From: Comamonas testosteroni TK102 | GTDB lineage: Bacteria > Pseudomonadota > Gammaproteobacteria > Burkholderiales > Burkholderiaceae_C | Direction: 5' to 3' | Assembly: GCF_000739375.1 (NCBI RefSeq) | Contig: NZ_CP006704.1 | Location: 2,418,001 to 2,482,000 of the forward strand | Length of the DNA stretch: 64,000 bases | Shown: one piece after another, positions 1 through 9,273 of the stretch | Layout of the letters: each line of letters begins with the position of its first letter | Position numbering within the stretch: the stretch's first letter is position 1 | Notes under the pieces: model-generated | Database searches by the model: none | What the model was told of the DNA's origin: nothing | What the model saw: the letters and a program-made list of their open reading frames with translations, nothing else | Program-made: the position numbers and the translations under genes

Positions 1-749
1 GCCATCTTCGTCTGGGCTCGGCCGCGCATTGCGGCGTGCCCGAGCTGGCACCGCATGAGCCGGGTCAGAGCGTGATGCTGGCCGAGGAGTCGCAAATTGG
101 CTGGCTGCCCCTGGCGCAGTTCCACCTGAGCGAGGACCTGCGTCCCGAAGCGGCCCAGGTCATTGCCGATCTCAGGCGCCATGGCGTCAGCGTGCAACTG
201 CTCTCGGGAGACCGCTCGGCAGCGGTGCAGACGGTGGCTGCCAGGCTGGGGATCGAGACTGCGCAGGGCGATTGCCAACCGCAGGACAAGCTGGCCGCCC
301 TGCAGGCCGCACAGGTGGCGGGGCACAAGGTCGCCATGGTTGGCGACGGCCTGAATGACGGGCCAGTTTTAGCCGGAGCGCATGTCTCTTTTGCGTTTGG
401 CAATGCAGTGCCGCTGGCACAATCACGAGCAGACTTCGTGGTACTGGGAGACAGCCTGGAGTTAGTGCTGCAAAGCCTGTTGCTGGCCCGGCGGACCTTG
501 TCCGTGGTGCGCCAGAACCTGAGCTGGGCAGCAGCCTATAACGCGATCTCTATTCCTCTGGCCCTGATGGGCTGGATGCCTGCCTGGCTGGCAGGGCTCG
601 GCATGGCGCTGAGCTCCTTGCTGGTCGTCGCCAACGCAGCCCGTCTTGCACGTGCGTTGCCGCTGCAGGTTGCTGATAGCAACGCGTCCGCCTCTGCGCA
701 TCTTGCGTCGCGGGGCGCCGTCATGCCACTGATTCAAGGAGGCCGTTGA
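1..749 (+). CDS. ccoI: Copper-translocating P-type ATPase CcoI, C-terminal part (5' end outside window)
   Basis: This is the last ~249 codons of a heavy-metal P1B-type ATPase. The reading frame is open from base 3, so the apparent GTG at 36 is internal. Visible are the hinge motif GDGLNDGPVLA (around 348-380) and the two C-terminal membrane helices (around 500-640). The 'DGPVLA' form of the hinge is common in CcoI/FixI. In this family the protein moves copper for maturation of cbb3 oxidase. The stop overlaps the start of ccoS by one base and ccoNOQP follows, which fixes the role. The catalytic DKTGT site and metal-binding domain lie upstream of the window. Confidence 0.93.
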   Translation, partial: HLRLGSAAHCGVPELAPHEPGQSVMLAEESQIGWLPLAQFHLSEDLRPEAAQVIADLRRHGVSVQLLSGDRSAAVQTVAARLGIETAQGDCQPQDKLAALQAAQVAGHKVAMVGDGLNDGPVLAGAHVSFAFGNAVPLAQSRADFVVLGDSLELVLQSLLLARRTLSVVRQNLSWAAAYNAISIPLALMGWMPAWLAGLGMALSSLLVVANAARLARALPLQVADSNASASAHLASRGAVMPLIQGGR

Positions 750-886
750 TGGACATTCTGTATGTGCTGATTCCGCTGTCGGTAGTTCTGGTCATGGCCA
801 TTGTGGCCGCCTTGTGGTGGGCCGTTTACCGTGGCCAGTTCGAGAGCGTGGAACAGGAAGGCGAGCGCATTCTTCGCGACGATTGA
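749..886 (+). CDS. ccoS: cbb3-type cytochrome oxidase assembly protein CcoS
   Basis: A 45-residue protein beginning MDILYVLIPLSVVLVM, with one membrane helix (about residues 5-26) and a short charged tail ending RILRDD. CcoS is needed for inserting cofactors into cbb3 oxidase. The ATG shares a base with the ccoI stop (ATGA-type overlap), and AAGGAGG lies just upstream inside ccoI, so translation is coupled. The length is at the short end for the family. Confidence 0.9.
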   Translation: MDILYVLIPLSVVLVMAIVAALWWAVYRGQFESVEQEGERILRDD

Positions 887-896
887 TGTGGCTCAA
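883..896 (+). promoter_or_regulatory. Probable FNR box of the ccoNOQP promoter
   Basis: The sequence TTGATGTGGCTCAA matches the FNR/Anr consensus TTGAT-N4-ATCAA at 9 of 10 positions. It overlaps the ccoS stop codon and is centred about 60 bp before the ccoN start. An AACACT at 919-924 is spaced as the -10 of a class II FNR promoter (box near -41.5, transcription start near 931). An fnr gene lies in the same window. No footprint is available. Confidence 0.72.
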
Positions 897-949
897 CGAG
901 CCCAATGAGAAACCAGTGAACACTTTGCAAGAAATCTAAGAGGTGCCCG

Positions 950-2386
<1,437 letters not shown>

Positions 2387-2405
2387 GCATTGAGGAGCAA
2401 AAGCA

Positions 2406-3038
2406 ATGTCTGAACAAAATAACGCAGTTCCCAAGAGCTCCATGCACGAGAAGATCGAGACCAGCAACTTTTTGCTGATCGCGCTGACGCTGTTCGTGCT
2501 GACCATCGGTGGCCTGGTCGAAATCGTGCCGCTGTTCTTCCAGAAGTCCACGACCGAAGCCGTGGCGGGTCTCAAGCCCTACACACCGCTGCAACTGATG
2601 GGTCGTGACGTCTATCTGCGCGAAGGCTGCTACAACTGCCACTCGCAGATGATCCGCCCCTTCCGCGCCGAGACCATGCGCTACGGTCACTACTCGGTGG
2701 CCGGCGAGTTCGTCTACGACCACCCCTTCCAGTGGGGCTCCAAGCGTACTGGCCCCGATCTGCACCGTGTGGGCGGCAAGTACAGCGACGAATGGCATCG
2801 CATTCACCTGAACAACCCGCGTGATGTGGTGCCCGAGTCCAATATGCCTGCCTACCCCTGGCTGGAAGCCACCAAGGTGGACGACTCTGCCGTGGCAACG
2901 CGCATGAGCGCCTTGCGCAAGGTGGGTGTGCCGTATACCGATGCGGAGATCGCCGGGGCTCAGGCCGAAGTCAAGGACAAGACCGAGATGGAGGCCGTGA
3001 TCTCCTATCTGCAGGTTCTGGGTCGCGCCGTCAAGTAA
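2406..3038 (+). CDS. ccoO: cbb3-type cytochrome c oxidase subunit II (CcoO)
   Basis: A 210-residue membrane-anchored mono-haem cytochrome c that passes electrons to CcoN. There is one N-terminal membrane helix (about 22-42), then the haem c motif CYNCH (Cys75, Cys78, His79) in the family signature [12 protein letters not shown]. The distal Met is probably in the [10 protein letters not shown] segment. GAGG lies before the ATG. It sits between ccoN and ccoQ in the canonical order. Confidence 0.96.
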   Translation: MSEQNNAVPKSSMHEKIETSNFLLIALTLFVLTIGGLVEIVPLFFQKSTTEAVAGLKPYTPLQLMGRDVYLREGCYNCHSQMIRPFRAETMRYGHYSVAGEFVYDHPFQWGSKRTGPDLHRVGGKYSDEWHRIHLNNPRDVVPESNMPAYPWLEATKVDDSAVATRMSALRKVGVPYTDAEIAGAQAEVKDKTEMEAVISYLQVLGRAVK

Positions 3039-3056
3039 CAGAGGAGGGACTGGCAA

Positions 3057-3194
3057 ATGGATATCACCACCATGCGTGTTCTGGCCACACTGGCTTCGCT
3101 GGCGTGCTTCGTGGGCATCTGGTGGTGGGCGTATGCCCGCCGTAACCAGGCCCGTTTCGACGAGGCAGCTCAGCTTCCCTTCCTGGAAGACTGA
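3057..3194 (+). CDS. ccoQ: cbb3-type cytochrome oxidase subunit CcoQ
   Basis: A 45-residue single-helix protein starting MDITTMRVLATLASLACF, with a hydrophobic stretch WWWAYARR typical of CcoQ/FixQ and an acidic tail. CcoQ stabilises the oxidase in other bacteria. GAGGAGGG sits about 10 bases before the ATG. It is placed between ccoO and ccoP, which makes the call secure despite its size. Confidence 0.9.
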   Translation: MDITTMRVLATLASLACFVGIWWWAYARRNQARFDEAAQLPFLED

Positions 3195-3221
3195 GTCTGA
3201 TCACTACAACGAGAACATCCC

Positions 3222-4133
3222 ATGAGCGACTTCTTTAACAACTTCTGGTCCGTGTACATTGCGGCCGTTTCGCTGATCGGCATCCTCGGCTGCTTCTTGC
3301 TGCTGGTGCTGGTGGCGCGCCGCAAGGTCGTTCCTTCCGCGGACAACACCACGGGTCACGTCTGGGACGAAGACCTGCGCGAACTCAACAACCCCATGCC
3401 CAAATGGTGGATGGGTCTGTTCGTGATCACCGTGGTCTTCAGCCTGGCCTATCTGGTGGCCTACCCGGGTCTGGGCTCCTTCAAGGGCGAGCTGGACTGG
3501 ACCCAGTATGGCGCTTATGACAAGGAGATGGAAAAGGCCCGTGTCGACCTGGAGCCCATGTACGCCAAGTTCGTCAGCATGCCCACCGAAGAAATGGCCA
3601 AGGACCCTCAGGCCATGGCCATCGGCGAGCGTCTGTTCATGAACAACTGCGCGCAATGCCACGGCTCCGATGCACGCGGCAGCAAGAGCTTCCCCAATCT
3701 GAGCGACGGGGACTGGCTGCACGGCGGCACGCCCGACAAGATCAAGGAAACCATCACCAATGGCCGCATCGGCGTGATGCCTCCCATGGCAGCTGCCGTG
3801 GGCTCGGCGGAAGATGTGCGCAATGTGGCCCACTATGTGCTGAGCCTGTCGGGCAGCCCCCACGATGCCGTCAAGGCTTCGCAGGGCAAGTCCAAGTTCG
3901 TGGCCTGCGCGGCTTGCCACGGCATGGATGGCAAGGGCAACCAGGCGCTTGGCGCACCCAACCTGACCGATGACATCTGGCTGCATGGCTGGGGCGAGTC
4001 CGTCATTGTCGACATGGTCAACCATGGCAAGATGAATGAGATGCCTGCCCAGAAGGACAAGCTGACCGAGGCGCAGATCGCGGTGCTGGCTTCTTATGTC
4101 TGGGGGCTGTCCAACGCAAGCGCCCAGAAGTAA
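3222..4133 (+). CDS. ccoP: cbb3-type cytochrome c oxidase subunit III (CcoP)
   Basis: A 303-residue di-haem cytochrome c, the electron entry point of the oxidase. It has two N-terminal membrane helices (about 11-32 and 62-82; FixP_N region) and two haem c motifs, CAQCH (143-147) and CAACH (229-233). The distal Met candidates are in GVMPPMA and NEMPAQ. It is the last gene of ccoNOQP and is followed by a strong terminator. Confidence 0.96.
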   Translation: MSDFFNNFWSVYIAAVSLIGILGCFLLLVLVARRKVVPSADNTTGHVWDEDLRELNNPMPKWWMGLFVITVVFSLAYLVAYPGLGSFKGELDWTQYGAYDKEMEKARVDLEPMYAKFVSMPTEEMAKDPQAMAIGERLFMNNCAQCHGSDARGSKSFPNLSDGDWLHGGTPDKIKETITNGRIGVMPPMAAAVGSAEDVRNVAHYVLSLSGSPHDAVKASQGKSKFVACAACHGMDGKGNQALGAPNLTDDIWLHGWGESVIVDMVNHGKMNEMPAQKDKLTEAQIAVLASYVWGLSNASAQK

Positions 4134-4146
4134 GACGGGTGATGAA

Positions 4147-4171
4147 GGCGGTGCCAAGGCACCGCCTTTTT
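4147..4171 (+). terminator. Rho-independent terminator after ccoP
   Basis: A near-perfect hairpin GGCGGTGC-CAAG-GCACCGCC followed by TTTTT, 13 bases after the ccoP stop. It separates ccoNOQP from ccoG. Confidence 0.88.
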
Positions 4172-4215
4172 CGCATTTGAATTTTCAGTAATTACAAAAA
4201 TATTAAGGAACTGCG

Positions 4216-5658
4216 ATGCCCTGCGATCCGGAGAAACCTCGCAAAGTCATTCCGATCACGGCTGAGCCTGTGGACGGCGGTCAGGAATATATGCCCATGT
4301 TCGCCTCCGAACAGAAGGTGTACTCGCGCGCCATCAGCGGCATCTTCTCGCGCTGGCGCTGGATCATGGTGTTCTTGACCCAGATCGTCTTCTACGGTCT
4401 GCCGTGGCTGCAATGGGGCGAGCGCCAGATGGTGCTGTTCGACCTCGGGGCGCGGCGCTTCTATCTGTTCGGGCTGGTGCTCTACCCGCAGGACTTCATC
4501 TACCTGACGGGGCTGCTCATCATCAGCGCGCTGGGGCTGTTTCTGTTTACCGCAGTGGCCGGGCGTCTGTGGTGCGGCTTTTCCTGTCCGCAGACGGTCT
4601 ATACCGAGATCTTCATGTGGATCGAGAGCAAGGTCGAGGGAGACCGCAGCGCCCGCATGCGCATCGACAAGCATGGCTGGACCTTCGAGAAAATCTGGAA
4701 GAAATCGCTCAAGCAGTTCCTCTGGATTGTTCTGTCCCTGTGGACCGGATTCACCTTTGTCGGCTACTTCGTGCCCATCCGTGAACTGGGTGTGGAGCTG
4801 ATGGCCTTCCAGGGAAGCTGGCAGATTTTCTGGGTGCTGTTCTACGGCTTTGCCACATACGGCAATGCTGGCTATATGCGCGAGCAGGTCTGCAAGTACA
4901 TGTGCCCCTATGCACGCTTCCAGAGCGCCATGTTCGACAAGGACACCATGATCGTCAGCTACGACGTGCAGCGCGGTGAAGCACGCGGCCCGCGCAGAAA
5001 AGACGTGGACTACAAGGCGCAGGGTCTGGGTGACTGCATAGACTGCAAGCTTTGTGTTCAGGTCTGCCCCGTAGGCATCGACATCCGCAAGGGGTTGCAG
5101 TACGAGTGCATTGGCTGCGGTCTGTGCATCGATGCCTGCAACTCCGTGATGGACAAGATGGAGTACCCGCGCGGCCTGATCCGCCTGACCACGCAGAACG
5201 CCGTGGCCAAGCTCTGGAAACAGGCGCAGGTGATCCGGCGCATCTTCCGCCCGCGCGTGCTGATCTACTCGACCGTGCTGCTGGCGCTGAGCGCAGCCAT
5301 GATCGCCAGCCTGGTACTGCGCGAGCCACTCAAGGTCGACGTGATTCGCGACCGCGCCGCGCTGTCGCGCATCGTGGCTGGCGGCAAGCTCGAAAACGTC
5401 TATCGCCTGCAGATCATGAATGCGACCGAGTCCGAGCAGCGCTATCGCATCAGCGCCACCGGGCTGGATCAGCTGGAAGTAGTGTCCGAGCAGGAAGTCT
5501 CGGTAGGTCCGGCCGAGACGCGTGGCATTGCGGTGCGCCTGCAGATTCCCTATGGCTCAGCCGCTTCCGGCTCGCACCCTGTGCATTTCAATGTGGATGC
5601 ACTGACGGCTGGGGCCGGACGCATCTCCGAAAAATCCGTGTTCCTGGTGCCACGCTAG
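4216..5658 (+). CDS. ccoG: cbb3 oxidase accessory protein CcoG (RdxA/FixG ferredoxin-like)
   Basis: A 480-residue membrane protein with about five helices and two clusters of cysteines, CIDCKLCVQVCPVG (from about residue 275) and CIGCGLCIDAC (from about 296), which bind 4Fe-4S clusters. CGFSCPQ near residue 117 is also typical. The C-terminal ~120 residues form the periplasmic FixG-C domain. CcoG is a cupric reductase in other bacteria, feeding Cu(I) to oxidase assembly. It has its own leader after the ccoP terminator and is followed by ccoH. Confidence 0.94.
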   Translation: MPCDPEKPRKVIPITAEPVDGGQEYMPMFASEQKVYSRAISGIFSRWRWIMVFLTQIVFYGLPWLQWGERQMVLFDLGARRFYLFGLVLYPQDFIYLTGLLIISALGLFLFTAVAGRLWCGFSCPQTVYTEIFMWIESKVEGDRSARMRIDKHGWTFEKIWKKSLKQFLWIVLSLWTGFTFVGYFVPIRELGVELMAFQGSWQIFWVLFYGFATYGNAGYMREQVCKYMCPYARFQSAMFDKDTMIVSYDVQRGEARGPRRKDVDYKAQGLGDCIDCKLCVQVCPVGIDIRKGLQYECIGCGLCIDACNSVMDKMEYPRGLIRLTTQNAVAKLWKQAQVIRRIFRPRVLIYSTVLLALSAAMIASLVLREPLKVDVIRDRAALSRIVAGGKLENVYRLQIMNATESEQRYRISATGLDQLEVVSEQEVSVGPAETRGIAVRLQIPYGSAASGSHPVHFNVDALTAGAGRISEKSVFLVPR

Positions 5659-5741
5659 GGCATCGCGAATCAGCAACAATTGATGCCGCTCGATTGCAGG
5701 TTTGCAATGGGGCGGCCAGATTTCTGAAAAGAGGTTTCACC

Positions 5742-6047
5742 ATGTCGGCAGCACAAGCCAAGGCCCCGCAAAAGGCCAAGATCATCCACCCTGAGGACGG
5801 TAAGCCCTGGTGGAAGTTTGCCCATGTCTGGCTCGTCATCGCCGGTCCCGCCGTGGTGGTGGTCGCGGGCATCGTGACCGCCTATATCGCCATGAGCAAG
5901 CCGGATCCCGTGATCGACCCCGACTACTACCGTCACGGCATTGAAATCAACCAGCGTCTCACCGAGAGCGAAAAAAGCCTGGCGCCGGCAGTGACGGGGC
6001 GCAACCATGCCGCGACGCCGGCCAAGGATCATCCGCTGGATCGCTGA
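5742..6047 (+). CDS. ccoH: cbb3 oxidase assembly protein CcoH / FixH family
   Basis: A 101-residue protein with one membrane helix (about 28-50) and a short periplasmic part containing PDYYRHGIEINQRL, a hallmark of FixH/CcoH. CcoH interacts with CcoN during assembly. The start at 5742 is supported by AAGAGG 10 bases upstream; a much longer open frame upstream is an out-of-frame shadow of ccoG. It lacks the long C-terminal domain of some FixH proteins. Confidence 0.88.
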   Translation: MSAAQAKAPQKAKIIHPEDGKPWWKFAHVWLVIAGPAVVVVAGIVTAYIAMSKPDPVIDPDYYRHGIEINQRLTESEKSLAPAVTGRNHAATPAKDHPLDR

Positions 6048-6069
6048 CCGCGATTTCAACGTATTCCCG

Positions 6070-6092
6070 AGGCCGCTTTCGCGGCCTTTTTT
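6070..6092 (+). terminator. Rho-independent terminator after ccoH
   Basis: Hairpin GGCCGC-TTTC-GCGGCC followed by TTTTTT, 22 bases after the ccoH stop. It closes the ccoG-ccoH unit. Confidence 0.85.
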
Positions 6093-6419
6093 ACGCCCCT
6101 GGTTGCAGACTTTTCTGGAGCCTGGTCGGTCGCGGCGGCGCTTTATGTCCTGGTCGACCGCAGAGTCGGGCGGGTCTCTGCAGTGCTCAGAAACCGGCAA
6201 AGGATCTCCGGCTGGTATTCAATAAAAGGAGCGCATAGCGCTTTATCAGGACTATTTCAGATAGATATAGACCTTGAACCGATACAAATAAAGCGCTGCA
6301 AGCTCTTTAAATAATAGCGGTCCAGGGTTTCCCATCTGAGTGCATGCCCTTGGTACGGCTGGGAAGGTGATGGCAATTGTGCAAAATGGGGTTCAACCCA
6401 CAGGCCAAGGAGAATCGCG
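6093..6419. other. Non-coding spacer with a long inverted repeat
   Basis: No gene is visible here. The stretch is AT-richer than its surroundings. It holds a perfect 10-bp inverted repeat (6237-6246 and 6288-6297, AGCGCTTTAT/ATAAAGCGCT) and one copy of the dispersed repeat described at 6288-6316. The end of the spacer holds the AAGGAG ribosome site of the next gene. Confidence 0.7.
6237..6316. repeat. Inverted repeat and copy E of the dispersed AAGCG/AGCT repeat
   Basis: AGCGCTTTAT at 6237-6246 is repeated in reverse complement at 6288-6297 with 41 bases between. The right arm continues as AAGCGCTGCAAGCTCTTTA, which resembles other copies in this window at 35937-35964, 38946-38972, 41336-41364 and 46946-46975. 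It could form a large hairpin in RNA. No function is known from the sequence. Confidence 0.5.
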
Positions 6420-6683
6420 ATGGATGCTCGACGCTGGATGTGGATTGTCTGGCCGGCTTTTCTGGCTGCGGCAATCATGGAAATGGTGGTATTTGCCTTT
6501 GTGGATCCACTGGACATGCACTGGCTGGGCTCGCCTCTGGAATGGTCGCGCAATGCCATTTACACGCTGGCCTTTTTTGCCTTCTGGGCGGTCACCGTGC
6601 TCAGCGGACTGATGACCGTCATGCTGGGGCGTTCGGCCAGCGATCTGAACCAGGGAGTAGTCTCCGAGCCCCTGGTCGAATAA
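6420..6683 (+). CDS. Small hypothetical membrane protein between cbb3 genes and fnr
   Basis: An 87-residue protein with two clear membrane helices (about 6-27 and 45-66). AAGGAG is ideally placed before the ATG. I do not recognise a named family. Its place between ccoG/ccoH and fnr suggests a link to micro-aerobic growth, but that is inference. A bidirectional terminator follows, so it appears to be a single-gene unit. Confidence 0.75.
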   Translation: MDARRWMWIVWPAFLAAAIMEMVVFAFVDPLDMHWLGSPLEWSRNAIYTLAFFAFWAVTVLSGLMTVMLGRSASDLNQGVVSEPLVE

Positions 6684-6801
6684 GGCGCTGCGCACAGGAC
6701 CGTAGTTTCGGGGCAGGTGGCGGCCTTGGATGGAGGGGCTGGCCGCTCGCTGTGCCGGCGGCCTCGGCGGCGGCAACTCCTGGCAGGCATTCGCCGCCAT
6801 C

Positions 6802-6829
6802 AAAAAAGCCCGCTGTCTGCGGGCTTTTT
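6802..6829. terminator. Bidirectional terminator between converging genes
   Basis: Hairpin GCCCGC-TGTCT-GCGGGC with six A before and five T after, so it can end transcription of the small membrane gene (+) and of fnr (-). Confidence 0.85.
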
Positions 6830-6849
6830 CTTGAAGGCTGCTGTTGAAC

Positions 6850-7626
6850 TCAGTCCTGGCATTGCTGGCTGTTGACGATGCGCCTGAGCGCCTCGGTATC
6901 CAGAATGCGCAGATGGCGCTGTCTGACTTCGATGATGCCTTCCTCGGCGAACTTGGAGAAGGTGCGACTCACGGTCTCCAGCTTGAGCCCCAGATAGCTG
7001 CCGATTTCTTCACGCGTCATGCGCAACACCAGCTCCGACTTCGAAAAGCCGCGTGCGGACAGGCGCTGCACCAGGTTCAGCACAAAGGCCGCCAGGCGTT
7101 CTTCGGCGCGCATGCTGCCCAGCAGCAGCATCACGCCATGCTCGCGCACGATTTCGCGGCTCATGACCTTGTGCACATGATTTTGCAGTGCCGTGACTTC
7201 GCGCGAGAGTTGCTCGAGCTTGTCGAAAGGCATGATGCAGACTTCGGCATCTTCCAGCGCCACGGCATCGCAGGTGTGGTGGTCGTTGACGATACCATCC
7301 AGACCGATGATCTCGCCGGCCATCTGAAAGCCCGTGACCTGGTCGCGACCGTCTTCCGTGGCCACGCTGGTCTTGAAGAAGCCGGTGCGAATGGCATACA
7401 GCGAGGTGAACTCCTCGCCGTTGCGAAACAGCAGCCCGCCCCGTTTGACCTTGCGGCGCGTGGCCACAATTTCGTCAATGCGCTCCATTTGTTCATCGTC
7501 CAGGCCCATGGGCATGCACAGTTCACGCAGATTGCAGTTGGAGCAGGATGCTTTGATGGTCTGAAGATTCATGGGCTTTTCAGCAACGGCACAGACAGAC
7601 TTGGACTGGAGAGTCGCGCCGATCAT
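6850..7626 (-). CDS. fnr: Oxygen-sensing regulator Fnr/Anr (Crp family)
   Basis: A 258-residue Crp/Fnr transcription factor. The 4Fe-4S ligands are visible: CSNCNLRELC (Cys28, 31, 37) and a fourth Cys119 in DHHTCDA. A cyclic-nucleotide-binding-like fold is followed by a C-terminal helix-turn-helix with the FNR recognition signature ETVSRTF. The 4Fe-4S form dimerises without oxygen and binds TTGAT-N4-ATCAA. The first ATG (7626) has GAGG before it; an internal ATG at 7572 (MNLQTIK) is an alternative. It is divergent from hemN, with a perfect FNR box between, suggesting autoregulation. Confidence 0.96.
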   Translation of the reverse strand: MIGATLQSKSVCAVAEKPMNLQTIKASCSNCNLRELCMPMGLDDEQMERIDEIVATRRKVKRGGLLFRNGEEFTSLYAIRTGFFKTSVATEDGRDQVTGFQMAGEIIGLDGIVNDHHTCDAVALEDAEVCIMPFDKLEQLSREVTALQNHVHKVMSREIVREHGVMLLLGSMRAEERLAAFVLNLVQRLSARGFSKSELVLRMTREEIGSYLGLKLETVSRTFSKFAEEGIIEVRQRHLRILDTEALRRIVNSQQCQD

Positions 7627-7685
7627 TGACCTCGTAGTTAGTGATGAGTTGGATCAAATTGTCGCAGCACTTGCCTTGCGCTCTC

Positions 7686-7699
7686 TTGATATTCATCAA
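7686..7699. promoter_or_regulatory. Perfect FNR box between fnr and hemN
   Basis: TTGATATTCATCAA matches the consensus at 10 of 10 positions. It is suitably placed for class II activation in both directions: CACATT at 7722-7727 would be the hemN -10, and GACAAT on the minus strand (7663-7658) would be the fnr -10. Both assignments are inferred from spacing. Confidence 0.88.
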
Positions 7700-7754
7700 G
7701 GACAGCTGGATTGCCTTGGTGCACATTGTTTGCATTCATTCAAAAACATGTGCT

Positions 7755-7846
7755 TCTGCCCATTATGGGCATGATTTCCAGGATTTGATTTCCTTTGAAA
7801 TCTGCCCATTATGGGCATGATTTCCAGGGTCTGATTTCCTTTGAAA
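7755..7846. repeat. Two tandem 46-bp repeats, each with a 15-bp palindrome
   Basis: Unit 1 (7755-7800) and unit 2 (7801-7846) differ at only two bases, and the start of a third, degenerate unit follows. Each carries the palindrome TGCCCATTATGGGCA (7757-7771 and 7803-7817) and a second inverted repeat GATTTC-CTTT-GAAATC. They lie between the predicted hemN transcription start and the hemN ATG. Confidence 0.85.
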
Positions 7847-7887
7847 TCTGCTCAATGTGGAGTGTGGGCGCACCCTAACTTTCAGTT

Positions 7888-9270
7888 ATGACCGCAGTCA
7901 CGCCCGAGTTGCTGAGCCGCTTTGATATTCCCGGCCCACGCTACACATCATTCCCAACAGCCGACCGTTTTGTTGAGGCTTTTGGTGCAGACGACTACAT
8001 CTTGGCGCTGAAACAGCGCAAGACGCATTCGGGTTCACGTGCCTTGCCCTTGTCCGTTTATGTGCATGTGCCGTTTTGCGAGTCGCTTTGCTATTACTGC
8101 GCCTGCAACAAGATCGTGACCAAGCATCATGAAAAGGCTGCCGAGTATCTGGATTATCTGGGCCGTGAACTGGCCATGCATACCGAGCATTGCGGCAAAG
8201 GCCAGCTGGTAAGCCAGCTGCATCTGGGAGGCGGCACGCCGACCTTCTTCAGCGATGCCGAGCTGCAGCAGTTGATGCTTCTGATGCGTGAGCATTTCAA
8301 GCTCGATCCGGCCGGCGAGTATTCCATCGAGGTCGATCCGCGTACCGTGAGCAACGAGAGGTTGAAGACACTCAAGGACATGGGCTTCAATCGCCTGAGC
8401 TTTGGCGTGCAGGATTTTGACCCCGCGGTGCAGAAAGCGGTGCACCGGGAGCAGCCAGCCGAGCAAGTCTTTGAGCTGGTGGCCGAGGCCCGCCGTCTGG
8501 GTTTTGTCTCCATCAATGTGGACCTGATCTACGGCCTGCCCAAGCAGACATCCGAGTCTTTTGCGCGAACGCTGGCCCAGGTCAATGAGTTGCGTCCCGA
8601 CCGTATTGCTCTGTATGCCTATGCGCATCTGCCCGAGCGCTTCAAGCCGCAAAGGCGTATTGCATCGGCTGACTTGCCCATGGGACAGGAGAAGCTGAAT
8701 ATGCTCTCCGGCGCAATTGATGCATTCATGAATGGTGGCTATGTCTATGTCGGCATGGATCACTTTGCACTGCCCGACGACTCTCTGGCCATCGCCAAGC
8801 GTCAGGGGCGCCTGCATCGCAACTTCCAGGGCTACAGCACCCAGCCCGATTGCGACCTGATTGCACTGGGCGTATCGGCCATCGGCAAGGTGGGGGCCAC
8901 CTACAGCCAGAACGTCAAGACCCTGGAAGAGTATTACGACGCCATTGATGGCGGCATGCTGCCCGTGCAGCGCGGACTGGCGCTCTCGCGTGACGATCTG
9001 GTGCGCAGAGCGATCATCATGGCCATCATGTGTCAGGGCTCCGTCCTGTACGAGCCGATGGAGCAAGCCTGGCTGATCAATTTCCGCGAGTACTTTGCTC
9101 GGGAGTTGGCAGCGCTGGCGGAAATGCAGCGCAATGGCCTGGTTCAGCTATCCGACGAGGGCTTCAAGGTCACGGGCCTGGGGTGGTTTTTTGTGCGCGG
9201 AGTAGCCATGCTGTTTGATCGATATTTGCAGGCCGACCGAAACCGCGCACGCTTTTCGCGCATCATCTAG
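7888..9270 (+). CDS. hemN: Oxygen-independent coproporphyrinogen III dehydrogenase HemN
   Basis: A 460-residue radical SAM enzyme that decarboxylates coproporphyrinogen III to protoporphyrinogen IX without O2, a step of haem synthesis. The motif CESLCYYCAC (around residues 66-75) contains the CxxxCxxC cluster plus the extra cysteine typical of true HemN. LHLGGGTPTF (about 111-120) and the long C-terminal HemN domain (VRRAIIMAIMCQG) are present, so this is not the HemW paralogue. The length fits. It is divergent from fnr and probably activated by it. Confidence 0.96.
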   Translation: MTAVTPELLSRFDIPGPRYTSFPTADRFVEAFGADDYILALKQRKTHSGSRALPLSVYVHVPFCESLCYYCACNKIVTKHHEKAAEYLDYLGRELAMHTEHCGKGQLVSQLHLGGGTPTFFSDAELQQLMLLMREHFKLDPAGEYSIEVDPRTVSNERLKTLKDMGFNRLSFGVQDFDPAVQKAVHREQPAEQVFELVAEARRLGFVSINVDLIYGLPKQTSESFARTLAQVNELRPDRIALYAYAHLPERFKPQRRIASADLPMGQEKLNMLSGAIDAFMNGGYVYVGMDHFALPDDSLAIAKRQGRLHRNFQGYSTQPDCDLIALGVSAIGKVGATYSQNVKTLEEYYDAIDGGMLPVQRGLALSRDDLVRRAIIMAIMCQGSVLYEPMEQAWLINFREYFARELAALAEMQRNGLVQLSDEGFKVTGLGWFFVRGVAMLFDRYLQADRNRARFSRII

Positions 9271-9273
9271 CGC

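Noticed and set aside
6274..6287. FNR-like site TTGAACCGATACAA
   Set aside because: Only 7 of 10 consensus positions match, and there is no clear -10 for the next gene at the needed distance.
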